A DNA stretch of 64,000 nucleotides from CAWCXF01 sp963799455 (GCA_963799455.1 CAWCXF010000007.1:1426001-1490000); one strand, 5' to 3'; numbered from the stretch's first letter, positions 45,761-54,667 are shown. Notes: a model not told the origin generated them from the sequence alone. Program-made: numbers and translations.

Positions 45761-46650
45761 GACGGTCTGCGACTGCGGAGTGACGGGCCGGTGCTCGATG
45801 CGCGCATGGGCGACGCTGCGCAGTCTCGAGGCGCTGACCAGGCGGCGCGCGAGCTCGCTCCCCGATCAAGCGCCACGGCACCGAGGGGCGTTCGACTTCG
45901 ATCACCACCGCGCAGTCCGCTCATGAACGCGTCGGCTCGGTCTCGCGCGCGTGCCGGGCGCGGGCGCGTCGAGGTCAGCGGTCGCATCGCGGCGGCCTCG
46001 ACGCGCAAGAAGCTGACCATGGGCGCCTCGCCGGTGGAGCAGAAGAACGGGGCGATCGTGCGATCTCGCGCGTCCGCTCGGCCACGGCGCGCTTCGAGGG
46101 CGTGAAGTCTCTGCGAAGGCGCTCGCTCGGCTCTACGCGGCGTTGCCCGCTGCACGTGAGCCCACGCCGCGCTCGTTCTTGCGCGAGAAGTCCGCGCCGG
46201 TACGGCGCGAAGGCCTGGACCGGAAGCGCGCACGCGCCGGCAACGGCGTGGCGATCGGGCTCTGAGCACCACCTCCGGGACGGCGCGACACGGAGCAGCA
46301 TCAGAGCGCGCGCATCGTCGAGCAGCACCTCCTCAGGCACGCCCCCAAAGGCTGCGAAGTCACTCGCGCATGGCGACGATCCAGGGCTCCTGGCGCACGC
46401 CGAGTAGGGCCGGCGCGTCGCAGCCGGCGCGAGCGGCCAGCGTCGCCACGGGGAACGACGCCGGTCGCCGATCAACCTCGATCTCGGCCAGCGTCTGGCC
46501 GAAGTCGATCTGCAACTGCTGGCCCGGGCGCGTCTCGAACCTCACCGTCGCCCGCGCTATCGGCCCGTAGCGCTTGAGCGCAGCGATGCCACCGAAACGC
46601 TCCACCGTGCGCATGCTTACCTCGATGCCCCACTCGGGCCGCGAGCTCAT
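45750..46650 (-). pseudogene. Remnant of IS21-family transposase IstA
   Basis: Minus-strand segments appear in IstA order with correct spacing but in changing frames: VRFETRPGQQLQIDFGQ (about 46495-46545), FGGVPEEVLLDDARAL (46301-46352), FAPYR, KNERGVG, RAVAERTREIA, STGEAPMVSF (about 46038-46010), EAAAMRPL, and VEVERPSVPWRLIGERA (about 45895-45850). These cover the DDE core to the C-terminal beta domain. At least three frame changes and one small deletion (after VEVE) make it dead. Its direction, right to left, fits the right terminal repeat being the istA end. Confidence 0.75.
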
Positions 46651-47418
46651 GGCGAACCACGTCCGCGCAGCCCGAGATGGCGGCGGTCGCGCTCTGACAG
46701 CCAGCGCTCAAGACCGTCGAGCGACATCTTGCGTGTCGGTGCCACCGGCGTCGCCGACATCCATCTGCGCAGCCACCGCCGCAGCGGCGTCGCGACAGGC
46801 AGCTGGCGGATCCGCAGAGCCCAGGCGAAGCGGATGCATCCGCAGCTCGGACACGGTCGGCTCGCTTCGACTCGTCCTCCGCGCCCGGTCAAGAAGCGGC
46901 GGCTCTGGCGCCGCCTGAGGCCGCGGCGCTCGGTACGACAGTTCTCAGATGAGGCAACAGGCCGGACCAGTTTGCCGTGACGCCTGACAGACCGGAGGGG
47001 CCGCTACGCCGCGCTCGCGCGGGAGGCCGCGCGGCCCTACCCCGACGCCCTCACGCGCGCGATCGTCGCCAAGAACTGGCCGATGCTGACGGTCGCCCGC
47101 GCGAGCTGGCGCCACCAGCTCGACGCGGCGCTCCGGCGGGGCGACGCGGTCTCGGCGAACCACCGCGCCGCGGCGTTCCTGGCGAGCTGGTTCGACCTCC
47201 TCTTCGCGCTCAACCGCCAGCCGCACCCCGGCGAGAAGCGCCTGATCGCGCACGCGCGCACGCTCTGCCCCGACCGGCCCGAGGCGATGGAGGCCACGAT
47301 CCGCGACTTCCTGCGGGCCGCCGCCGCGCTCGATCCGGCCGCGCTGGCCGAGCTGGACCGTCTCGCGGCGAGCCTCGGCGAGCGGCTGGGCGCGGCCGGC
47401 CTCGTGGAGCGCGGGTGA

Positions 47419-47788
47419 CCCGCCCGTCCCGGCACCGCCCAGACGCGGGCTCCGGCGCGGGCGGGCGCACCGGGGTCGCCAACTGGCAGTTCCGGCGTAA
47501 TGGGTCGAGAACGCGGGCGGAACGCGATGGAGGATCGCGCGTCCGAGCTGCTTGGTCGAGCCAAGATTATTATGCAATAATAATATTTTGTGAACGTGAC
47601 TTGAGGTTCGTCATCGAGCCAGAGCGCGCCGGAAGCCCGGTCCTCGACGGCCGCGGGGCCGCCAAGATGGGGCGCGTGCCGAGGATCACCGTCTCGGGCT
47701 CGTCCGCGGCGCGACCCTGCGCCCATGGGTCCGGCCCCCGCGCCGGCGCGCCGTGGCCCGCCCGGCGCGGATGCGCCATGAGGGGGCG
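47419..47788. other. Non-coding region upstream of lysE with an AT-rich palindrome
   Basis: No gene is supported here. A 31-base island (47564-47594) is almost pure A/T in an otherwise very GC-rich sequence and contains a perfect palindrome listed separately. The remaining sequence has only shadow frames. It probably holds the lysE promoter. Confidence 0.5.
47566..47584. promoter_or_regulatory. AT-rich perfect palindrome, candidate operator
   Basis: ATTATTAT-GCA-ATAATAAT: two 8-base arms around a 3-base spacer, 205 bases upstream of the LysE start. Such dyads are typical of LysR-type regulator sites; LysE/ArgO exporters are often controlled by LysG/ArgP regulators, but none is adjacent here. 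Confidence 0.45.
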
Positions 47789-48394
47789 GTGAGCGCCGCG
47801 CTCGCGGGCTTCTCGCTCGGCCTCTCGCTGATCCTCGCCATCGGCGCGCAGAACGCCTTCGTGCTGCGCCAGGGGCTCGTGGGGCGCCACGTCGGCGCCG
47901 TCTGCCTGACCTGCGCGCTGTCGGACGCGGCGCTGATCGCCGCCGGCGTGGCGGGCTTCGGCTGGCTGGTCGAGGCCGTCCCCTGGGTCGAGCCGGTGTT
48001 CCGCTGGGGCGGCGTCGCCTTCCTCGCGGCCTACGGCGCGATGGCCTTCCGCTCCGCCTGGCGCGGGGGCGGCGCGCTGCGGGCCGCGGACGGGGCGGGC
48101 GCGGGGCTCGGGGCGACGGTGGCCGCCTGCCTCGCGCTGACCTGGCTCAACCCGCACGTCTACCTCGACACGGTGGTGCTGCTGGGCTCGGTCGCGGCCT
48201 CGCAGGAGGAGGGCTCGCGGCTCGCGTTCGGGGCGGGCGCCGTCACCGCCTCCTTCGCGTTCTTCTTCGCCCTGGGATACGGCGCGCGCGTCCTGCGCCC
48301 GGTCTTCGCGCGGCCCGGCGCGTGGCGCGCGCTCGACGCGGGCGTGGGCGTCGTGATGTGGGCCATCGCCGCGCGCCTGGCCATGGGTGGCTGA
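47789..48394 (+). CDS. LysE/ArgO-family amino-acid exporter
   Basis: A 201-residue membrane protein with about six helices. It opens AALAGFSLGLSLILAIGAQN then AFVLRQGLVGRHVGAVCLTC, the hallmark of LysE/ArgO proteins, and has LTWLNPHVYLDTVVLLGSVA in the middle. GTG at 47789 follows AGGGGG and is preferred; ATGs at 47753 and 47771 would add a short hydrophilic leader. It exports basic amino acids such as lysine or arginine in characterised relatives. Confidence 0.9.
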   Translation: MSAALAGFSLGLSLILAIGAQNAFVLRQGLVGRHVGAVCLTCALSDAALIAAGVAGFGWLVEAVPWVEPVFRWGGVAFLAAYGAMAFRSAWRGGGALRAADGAGAGLGATVAACLALTWLNPHVYLDTVVLLGSVAASQEEGSRLAFGAGAVTASFAFFFALGYGARVLRPVFARPGAWRALDAGVGVVMWAIAARLAMGG

Positions 48395-48446
48395 TCGGGG
48401 GCGCCGATCGCTTGCGGAGCCGCGCGCCGCTCCTTAGGCGAGCCCC

Positions 48447-49364
48447 GTGAGCGCCACCGTCCCGAAGCCACCCCACGCCATCGCCACGGCCGACCGGCCG
48501 GTCGAGGGCATCCTCTGGATGCTGCTGACGGGGTTCCTGTTCGTCGGCGTCACCGCGCTGGTCAAGCATGTCGGGCGGGCCGTGCCCGCGCCCGAGGCCG
48601 CGTTCCTGCGCTTCGCCTTCGGCACGGTGATCCTGCTGCCGGCGATCGGCGCGGTCCGGCGCGCGCGGCTGACCCGGCGCATGCTGCGGCTGCTGGCGCT
48701 GCGCGGCGTCGTGCACAGCGCCGCGGTCTCCTTGTGGTTCTTCGCCATGGCGCGCATCCCGATGACCGACGTGACGGCGATGAACTACCTCTCGCCGATC
48801 TATGTCGGGCTCGGCGCCGCCCTCGTCCTCGGCGAGCATCTGCCCAAGCGCCGGATCCTCGCCGTGGCGCTGGCGCTCGCGGGCGTCGCCATCGTGCTGC
48901 GCCCGGGCATGCGCGAGGTCTCGCAGGGGCATCTGGTGATGCTCGTCATGCCGATGCTGGCCGCCACCGGCTACCTCATCGCCAAGCGCCTGTCCTCGGA
49001 GCTGCCGGCCGTGGTGATCGTCGGGATGCTGTCGGTGACGGTGACGATCGGGTTGGCACCCGTGGCCCTGGCGGTCTGGGTGACGCCCACGCCGGCGCAG
49101 CTCGGCTGGCTCGCGCTGGTGGCGGCCTTCGCCACCGCCGGGCACTACGCCATGACGCGCGCCTTCGCCGCGGCCCCCGTCAGCGCGACGCAGCCCGTGA
49201 CCTTCCTCCAGCTCGTCTGGGCCGCGATCCTCGGCTGGGCCGTCTTCGACGAGGCGGTGGACCCCTTCACCGTGCTCGGCGGCACGCTGATCGTGGCGGC
49301 GGTGAGCTACGACGCCTGGCGCGAGGGGGCCTCGGCGCGCGCGGCGCGGGCGCCCGCGCCCTGA
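48447..49364 (+). CDS. EamA/DMT-superfamily transporter (S-adenosylmethionine/amino-acid type)
   Basis: A 305-residue protein with ten helices. Repeats begin near GILWMLLTGFLFVGVTALVK and LVMLVMPMLAATGYLIAKRL, with PEAAFLRFAFGTVILLPAIG and the closing TQPVTFLQLVWAAILGWAVF. GTG start at 48447. It follows lysE by 52 bases on the same strand. Its last 58 bases overlap the 3' end of choV on the other strand. Substrate unknown. Confidence 0.9.
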   Translation: MSATVPKPPHAIATADRPVEGILWMLLTGFLFVGVTALVKHVGRAVPAPEAAFLRFAFGTVILLPAIGAVRRARLTRRMLRLLALRGVVHSAAVSLWFFAMARIPMTDVTAMNYLSPIYVGLGAALVLGEHLPKRRILAVALALAGVAIVLRPGMREVSQGHLVMLVMPMLAATGYLIAKRLSSELPAVVIVGMLSVTVTIGLAPVALAVWVTPTPAQLGWLALVAAFATAGHYAMTRAFAAAPVSATQPVTFLQLVWAAILGWAVFDEAVDPFTVLGGTLIVAAVSYDAWREGASARAARAPAP

Positions 49365-50386
49365 CGCTCGGATCCGGCGAGGTGGCGCAGCACCCGCTCG
49401 CGCGTCACCACGCCGCCCGTGGCGACGGGCACCGCCTCGCAGGTGGTCAGCCGCCCGATCAGCTCGCCCACCGGCGTGGCGTCGGGCAGCGGCTCGCCGG
49501 GCGCCTGCCCGGGCTCGGCGAAATCCCCGGCCGTCAGCACGCCCATCGGGTTCATGTGCGCCACGAAGTCCGCCACGTAAGGGGTCGCGGGCGCCGAGAC
49601 GATCTGCGACGACGTGCCGACCTGGATGATGCGGCCGCCCTCCATGATGGCGATGCGGTCGCCGATCCTGAGCGCCTCGTCGAGGTCGTGGGTGACGAAG
49701 ACGATGGTGCGCCGGAGCCGCTGCTGGAGGTCCATCAGCTCGTCCTGGAGCCGCGTGCGGATGAGCGGGTCGAGCGCCGAGAAGGGCTCGTCCATCAACA
49801 GGATCGGCGCGTCGGTGGCGAGCGCGCGCGCGAGCCCCACGCGCTGCTGCATCCCGCCCGACAGCTCCGCCACCGGCGCGTCGGCGCGGTCCGCGAGGCC
49901 CACCAGCTCGAGCTGGCGCGCCACCGCCTCGGCGCGCTGGGCCTTCGGCACGCCCGCGAGCTCCAGCGCCAGCCCGACGTTCTGCGCCACCGTGCGCCAG
50001 GGCAGCAGGCCGAACTGCTGGAACACCATCGCCACCGTGCGCGCGCGCAGCCGGCGCAGCTCCTTCGGCTTGGCATGGGTGACCGACGCCATGCGCCCGT
50101 CCGCGCGCACCCGCACCTCGCCGCGCACGACCGGAGCGAGCCCGTTGACGGCGCGCAGGAGCGTGGACTTGCCCGAGCCCGACAGCCCCATCAGCGCGAG
50201 CACCTCGCCGGGCGCCACGTCGAGCGTGGCGTCGTGGACGCCGAGCACGGCGCCGGTCTCCTCCAGGATCGCCTCGCGGCCCTCTCCGGCATCGGCGCGG
50301 CGCAGCGCCTCGGCGGGCTTCGAGCCGAACACGACGCTCACCGCGTCGAAGGCGATGGCGGGGCCGTCCTCGGGGTCGTGGCTCAT
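49307..50386 (-). CDS. choV: Choline/betaine ABC transporter ATP-binding protein
   Basis: A 359-residue ProV/ChoV ATPase. Walker A is GLSGSGKSTLLRAVNGLAP, the Q-loop region TVAMVFQQFGLLPWRTVAQN, signature ELSGGMQQRVGLARAL, Walker B ILLMDEPFSALDP and the H-loop TIVFVTHDLDEALRIGDRIA. A ~55-residue C-terminal extension with TPVGELIGRLTTCEAVPVAT resembles a degenerate CBS segment. It energises the ChoXWV importer of choline or glycine betaine. Start at 50386 overlaps the choW stop (ATGA). Confidence 0.94.
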   Translation of the reverse strand: MSHDPEDGPAIAFDAVSVVFGSKPAEALRRADAGEGREAILEETGAVLGVHDATLDVAPGEVLALMGLSGSGKSTLLRAVNGLAPVVRGEVRVRADGRMASVTHAKPKELRRLRARTVAMVFQQFGLLPWRTVAQNVGLALELAGVPKAQRAEAVARQLELVGLADRADAPVAELSGGMQQRVGLARALATDAPILLMDEPFSALDPLIRTRLQDELMDLQQRLRRTIVFVTHDLDEALRIGDRIAIMEGGRIIQVGTSSQIVSAPATPYVADFVAHMNPMGVLTAGDFAEPGQAPGEPLPDATPVGELIGRLTTCEAVPVATGGVVTRERVLRHLAGSERQGAGARAARAEAPSRQAS

Positions 50387-51216
50387 CGCCGCTCCACCCT
50401 GAGCATCCGGTCGAGGACGATGGCGAGCACCACGATCACCACGCCCGACTCGAAGCCGAGCGAGGTGTTGATCGAGTTGAGCGCGCGCACCACCGGCACG
50501 CCGAGCCCGTCGGCGCCCACCAGCGCCGCGATCACCACCATCGACAGCGACAGCATGATGGTCTGGTTGAGCCCGGCCATGATCTGCGGGAAGGCCGAGG
50601 GCAGCTCGACCTTGCGCAGGAGCTGGCCGCGCGTGGCGCCGTAGGCGGTCGCGGCCTCGATCAGCGTGGGCGGCGTGCCCGCGATGCCGAGCTGGGTGAG
50701 CCGGATCGGCGCGGGCAGCACGAAGATCACGGTGGCCAGGAGCCCCGGCACCATGCCGATGCCGAAGAACACCACCGCCGGAATGAGATAGACGAAGGTC
50801 GGCAGGGTCTGCATGAGGTCGAGCACGGGCCGCACCCAGCGGTAGAGCGCCGGGCGGTGCGCCACCGCGATGCCGATCGGCACGCCCACGCTCATGCAGA
50901 TGACGCAGGCCGACAGCACCAGCGTCAGGCTCTCGGTGGTCTCCTCCCAGTAGCCCTGGTTGAGGATGAAGAGGAGCCCCAGGCCGGTGACGGCCGTCGC
51001 CATCAGGCTGCGCTGAAGCACCCAGGTGAGCCCCATGAAGGCGGCGACCCAAAGCAGGGCGGGCGGCGTCTGGAGCGCCCAGAGGACGCCCTCGATGAGC
51101 GTCTCCATCACCCCGGACACCACGTCGAGGGCGGCCGCGGCGTTGACCTCCAGCCAGTCGAACATGCGCGCCGCGGAGTCGCCCACGGGGATCTTGGCCT
51201 CGGTCAGCCAGCTCAC
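50383..51216 (-). CDS. choW: Choline/betaine ABC transporter permease
   Basis: A 277-residue ProW/ChoW permease with about six membrane helices. The coupling segment GATRGQLLRKVELPSAFPQI (EAA loop) and QTLPTFVYLIPAVVFFGIGM are typical, ending GVVIVVLAIVLDRMLR. It overlaps choV by four bases. The binding-protein gene choX lies further upstream on the same strand but is separated by an oppositely oriented GST gene, an unusual interruption of the choXWV order. Confidence 0.94.
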   Translation of the reverse strand: MSWLTEAKIPVGDSAARMFDWLEVNAAAALDVVSGVMETLIEGVLWALQTPPALLWVAAFMGLTWVLQRSLMATAVTGLGLLFILNQGYWEETTESLTLVLSACVICMSVGVPIGIAVAHRPALYRWVRPVLDLMQTLPTFVYLIPAVVFFGIGMVPGLLATVIFVLPAPIRLTQLGIAGTPPTLIEAATAYGATRGQLLRKVELPSAFPQIMAGLNQTIMLSLSMVVIAALVGADGLGVPVVRALNSINTSLGFESGVVIVVLAIVLDRMLRVERR

Positions 51217-51284
51217 GCCGCCACCCCGTTGCCCGGGGTGCGGCGGCGTGCGAGCGTCGCGCGACCCGCCCGAGGAGCCCGCCC

Positions 51285-51917
51285 ATGACCGACCTGACGC
51301 TCTACACCAACCCGATGTCGCGTGGCCGGATCGCGCGCTGGATGCTGGAGGAGGTGGGCGCGCCCTACGAGGCGCGCGTGCTGGGCTACGGGGCGGAGAT
51401 GAAGGGGGCCGACTACCTCGGCGTCAACCCGATGGGCAAGGTGCCGGCGATCCGCCACGGCGGGACCGTGGTGACGGAGTGCGCCGCGATCTGCGCCTAC
51501 CTCGCCGACGCCTTCCCCGAGGCGGGGCTGGCGCCCGAGCCGGGCAGCCGCGGGCGCGGGCCCTACTACCGATGGCTGTTCTTCGCCGCGGGGCCCCTGG
51601 AGGCGGCCGTGACCAACCGCGCGCTCGGCGTCGAGGTGGCGCAGGACAAGCGCGGCTTCGTCGGCTACGGCGACTTCGGCACGGTGATGGACACGCTGGA
51701 GCGCGCGGTCTCGGCCGGGCCCTTCGTCGCGGGCGACCGCTTCACGGCGGCCGACGTCTACGTCGGCGCGCAGGTCGGCTGGGGCCTGCGGTTCGGCTCG
51801 ATCGAGGACCGCCCGGCGTTCCGCGACTACTGGGCGCGGATCGAGCCGCGCCCCGCCTGGGCCCGCGCCAACGCGGCCGACGACGCGCTGATGGCCGAGG
51901 CCCAGGCCGAGGCGTAG
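51285..51917 (+). CDS. Glutathione S-transferase family protein
   Basis: A 210-residue GST. The thioredoxin-like half opens LTLYTNPMSRGRIARWMLEE and ADYLGVNPMGKVPAIRHGGT, with the glutathione-binding cis-Pro and VVTECAAICAYLADAFPE. The helical half contains FTAADVYVGAQVGWGLRFGS. It is inserted, on the opposite strand, between choX and choW. Substrate and any link to choline metabolism are unknown. Confidence 0.92.
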   Translation: MTDLTLYTNPMSRGRIARWMLEEVGAPYEARVLGYGAEMKGADYLGVNPMGKVPAIRHGGTVVTECAAICAYLADAFPEAGLAPEPGSRGRGPYYRWLFFAAGPLEAAVTNRALGVEVAQDKRGFVGYGDFGTVMDTLERAVSAGPFVAGDRFTAADVYVGAQVGWGLRFGSIEDRPAFRDYWARIEPRPAWARANAADDALMAEAQAEA

Positions 51918-51934
51918 GGCGCCCCGCGCCACGC

Positions 51935-52864
51935 TCAGATCCCCAGCGCCTCGCGCGCGGCCGGCAGCCCCGGCTCGCCGTCCCTGGTCGTCACGCCCTG
52001 GAGCCAGCCTTCGAGCATGTCGGGGTTCTCCTCGATCCAGGCGCGCGCCGCGTCCTGCGGATCCTCGCCCCCGTCGAGGATGGCGCCCATGATCTCGTTC
52101 TCCATCGGCAGGGTGAAGGTGAGGTTCTCCAGGAACGCGCCCACGTTGGGGCACTCCTCGGCGTAGCCCTTCGTCACGTTGGTGCGCACCTCCGCGCCGC
52201 CCAGGTTCGGGCCGAAGTAGTCGTCGCCGCCCGAGAGGTAGGTGAGGTCGAAATTGGCGTTCATCGGGTGGGGCTCCCAGCCGAGGAACACGATCGGCTC
52301 GTCGCGGCTCGTGGCGCGCGAGACCTGCGCCAGCATCCCCTGCTCGGAGCTCTCGACGATCTCGAACTCCCCGAGCCCGAAGGCGTCAGAGGCGATCATG
52401 TCGAGGATCTGCCGGTTGCCGTCGTTGCCGGGCTCGATGCCGTAGATCTCGCCGTCGAGCGCGTCGCGGCGCGCCGCGATGTCCTCGAAGGAGGCGATGC
52501 CGAGCGCGGCCCCGGCGGCGTTGGTGGCGAGCGTGTACTTGGCGCCTTCGAGGTTGGTGCGGATCGTCTCGACGGTGCCGGCCTCGAGGTAGGGCGCGAT
52601 GTCGCCCTCCATGGTGGGCATCCAGTTGCCCAGGAACACCTCGACATCGCCCGCGGCGAGCGAGGCGTAGGTGACGGGAACCGAGAGCACCTTGGTCTCG
52701 GTCTCGTAGCCCAGCGCGCCCAGCACCACCGTCGCCGCGGCGGTCGTCGCGGTGATGTCGGTCCAGCCGACGTCGGAGAACACCACCGTCTCGCAGTCGG
52801 CGAGCGCGGGGGCGGCCAGCGCCGGGGCTGCGGCTGCGGCGAGGACGGCCAGGGCATGTCGCAT
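51935..52864 (-). CDS. choX: Choline ABC transporter substrate-binding protein
   Basis: A 309-residue periplasmic protein with a signal peptide (MRHALAVLAAAAAPALAAPA). It is a ChoX/ProX type II binding protein: CETVVFSDVGWTDITATTAA, VFLGNWMPTMEGDIAPYLEA and FLGWEPHPMNANFDLTYLSG supply aromatic residues expected to form the box for the quaternary ammonium group, including the Trp residues of NWMP and GWEPH. It is divergent from betA, whose product oxidises imported choline. Confidence 0.94.
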   Translation of the reverse strand: MRHALAVLAAAAAPALAAPALADCETVVFSDVGWTDITATTAAATVVLGALGYETETKVLSVPVTYASLAAGDVEVFLGNWMPTMEGDIAPYLEAGTVETIRTNLEGAKYTLATNAAGAALGIASFEDIAARRDALDGEIYGIEPGNDGNRQILDMIASDAFGLGEFEIVESSEQGMLAQVSRATSRDEPIVFLGWEPHPMNANFDLTYLSGGDDYFGPNLGGAEVRTNVTKGYAEECPNVGAFLENLTFTLPMENEIMGAILDGGEDPQDAARAWIEENPDMLEGWLQGVTTRDGEPGLPAAREALGI

Positions 52865-53029
52865 GGGCGGTCTCCTGTCGGGGCTGGCCGCGAGCCTAGC
52901 GGACCGGCGGCGGGGCGCAATGCCTTCGCGTCAGGGGTCGGGCGTCCTCGGGTCGCGGGCGAGGCCGAAGGGGTCGCCCCGGTCTGGACGCGCGGGCCGA
53001 GGCGCGCCACATCGGAGCGTGGAGGACGG

Positions 53030-54667
53030 ATGAGCGACCATGTGGTGATCGGCGCGGGCTCGGCGGGCTGCGCGGTGGCGTATCGCCTGGCGGAAGCCGG
53101 GCGCAGCGTGACCGTGATCGAGCACGGCGGCTCGGACGCCTCGGTGCTGATCCGGATGCCGGGCGCGCTGAGCTACCCGATGGGCATGGCGCGCTACGAC
53201 TGGGGCTACCGCACCGAGCCCGAGCCGGGCTTGGGCGGCCGCCGCCTCGCCTGCCCGCGCGGCAAGGTGCTCGGCGGCTCGTCGTCGATCAACGGCATGG
53301 TCTACGTCCGCGGCCACCCGCGCGACTTCGACCACTGGGAGGAGGCGGGCGCGCGCGGCTGGGGCTGGGCCGACGTGGCCCCCTACTTCAAGCGCATGGA
53401 GGACTGGCACGGCGGCTCCTCCGACTGGCGCGGCAAGGGCGGGCCGGTCCACGTCTCGCGCGGGTCGCGCATGAACCCGCTCGTCACCGCCTTCGTCGAG
53501 GCGGGCCGGCAGGCGGGCTACGGCGTGACCGAGGACTACAACGGCGAGCGCCAGGAGGGGGTGGGGCCGATGGAGGCCACCATCCACGGCGGCAGGCGCT
53601 GGTCGGCCGCCGACGCCTACCTGCGCCCGGCGCTCAAGACGGGCCGGGTGAGGGTCGTGCGCGCTCTCGCGCATCGCGTGGTGTTCGAGGAGGGCCGCGC
53701 CGCGGGCGTCGAGGTCTCGCGCGGGGGCCGGATCGAGACGATCCGCTCGGGCGGCGACGTGATCGTGAGCGCCTCGGCGATCAACTCGCCCCTGCTGCTG
53801 ATGCGCTCGGGGCTGGGGCCGGCGGAGCACCTGCGCGCCCACGGCATCGAGGTTCGCGCCGACCGCGCGGGCGTGGGCTCGAACCTCCAGGACCATCTGG
53901 AGATCTACGTCCAGATGCGCGCCTCCCAGCCGATCAGCCTCTACAGGCATTGGTCGCCCTGGGGCCGCGCGCTGGTGGGCGCGCGCTGGCTGATGTTCGG
54001 CAGCGGGCCGGGCGCGTCGAACCAGTTCGAGAGCGCGGGCTTCGTGCGCTCGGCGCCCGGCGTGGACTACCCCGACGTGCAGTTCCACTTCCTGCCCCTC
54101 GCGGTCAGCTACGACGGCCGCGCCATCGCCAAGGGCCACGGCTTCCAGGCCCATGTCGGGCCGATGCGGTCCGAGGCGCGCGGGCGCGTCCACTTGTCCT
54201 CGGCCGCGCCCGAGGCCGCCCCGTCGATCCTCTTCAACTACCTCACCGCGCCGCGCGACAGGGACGAGTTCCGCGACTGCGTGCGCCTCGCGCGCGAGAT
54301 CTTCGCCCAGCCCGCCTTCGCGCCCTACATCGCGGGCGAGATCGCGCCCGGCGAGGGCGTCGAGGACGAGGCGCTCGACGACCACGTCCGGCGGCACGTC
54401 GAGAGCGCCTACCACCCCTGCGGCACCTGCCGGATGGGCGACCCGGACGATCCGGGCGCCGTCGTGGACCCCGAGGGCCGCGTGATCGGCGCGCCCGGGC
54501 TGCGCGTCGCGGACTCGTCCGTCTTCCCGCGCATCACCAACGGCAACCTCAACGCGCCCTCGATGATGACGGGCGAGAAGATGGCCGACCACCTCCTCGG
54601 CCGCGCCCTGCCGCGCTCCAACCTGGTGCCCTGGGAGCACCCAGCCTGGGCCACCGCGCAGCGCTGA
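53030..54667 (+). CDS. betA: Choline dehydrogenase (GMC oxidoreductase)
   Basis: A 545-residue GMC flavoprotein. The FAD motif HVVIGAGSAGCAVAYRLAEA starts at residue 4, KVLGGSSSINGMVYVRGHP and DFDHWEEAGARGWGWADVAP follow, and the C-terminal catalytic region has SAYHPCGTCRMGDPDDPGAV and SVFPRITNGNLNAPSMMTGE. It converts choline to betaine aldehyde. GGAGGAC precedes the ATG at 53030. Divergent choX suggests a shared choline-responsive control region of 165 bases. betB and betI are not in the window. Other GMC alcohol dehydrogenases look similar, so substrate rests partly on context. Confidence 0.92.
   Translation: MSDHVVIGAGSAGCAVAYRLAEAGRSVTVIEHGGSDASVLIRMPGALSYPMGMARYDWGYRTEPEPGLGGRRLACPRGKVLGGSSSINGMVYVRGHPRDFDHWEEAGARGWGWADVAPYFKRMEDWHGGSSDWRGKGGPVHVSRGSRMNPLVTAFVEAGRQAGYGVTEDYNGERQEGVGPMEATIHGGRRWSAADAYLRPALKTGRVRVVRALAHRVVFEEGRAAGVEVSRGGRIETIRSGGDVIVSASAINSPLLLMRSGLGPAEHLRAHGIEVRADRAGVGSNLQDHLEIYVQMRASQPISLYRHWSPWGRALVGARWLMFGSGPGASNQFESAGFVRSAPGVDYPDVQFHFLPLAVSYDGRAIAKGHGFQAHVGPMRSEARGRVHLSSAAPEAAPSILFNYLTAPRDRDEFRDCVRLAREIFAQPAFAPYIAGEIAPGEGVEDEALDDHVRRHVESAYHPCGTCRMGDPDDPGAVVDPEGRVIGAPGLRVADSSVFPRITNGNLNAPSMMTGEKMADHLLGRALPRSNLVPWEHPAWATAQR

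Larger units (their letters stand above)
44951..46989. mobile_element. Decayed IS21-like insertion sequence, 2039 bp, 5-bp target duplication
   Basis: GACCG occurs immediately left (44946-44950) and right (46990-46994). The ends are imperfect inverted repeats: 44951-44979 against the reverse complement of 46961-46989 agree at 20 of 29 positions, starting T-TCA-GCG and ending AACTGG-CCGGC. IS21-family elements make 4-8 bp duplications and carry IstA. Inside are remnants of an istA gene on the minus strand and of an integrase-like gene on the plus strand, both frameshifted. No intact transposase and no recognisable istB remain. Confidence 0.82.
44526..47418 (+). pseudogene. Nucleotidyltransferase-domain (DUF4037-like) protein, split by an insertion sequence
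   Basis: The 5' part (44526-44950) encodes a nucleotidyltransferase: VEAVTLGGSVATGTADEGSD and IDLYVYATVELP (GSxxxG...DxD motif), GVGVDVMHRGLGDFADRLAS and CFWHNIRTARPLFDR. The 3' part (46995-47418) continues RGRYAALAREAARPYPDALT and NWPMLTVARASWRHQLDAAL to a natural stop. Removing 44951-46994 joins them in frame as one ORF of about 282 residues with no stop. No ATG, GTG or TTG precedes the domain; a CTG at 44526 overlaps the yebC stop. Both flanks lack other lesions. Confidence 0.85.

Noticed and set aside
51026..54667. Single ORF of 1213 codons
   Set aside because: Only the part from 53030 is real (betA). Upstream it is antisense to choW and choX and overlaps the GST gene in another frame.
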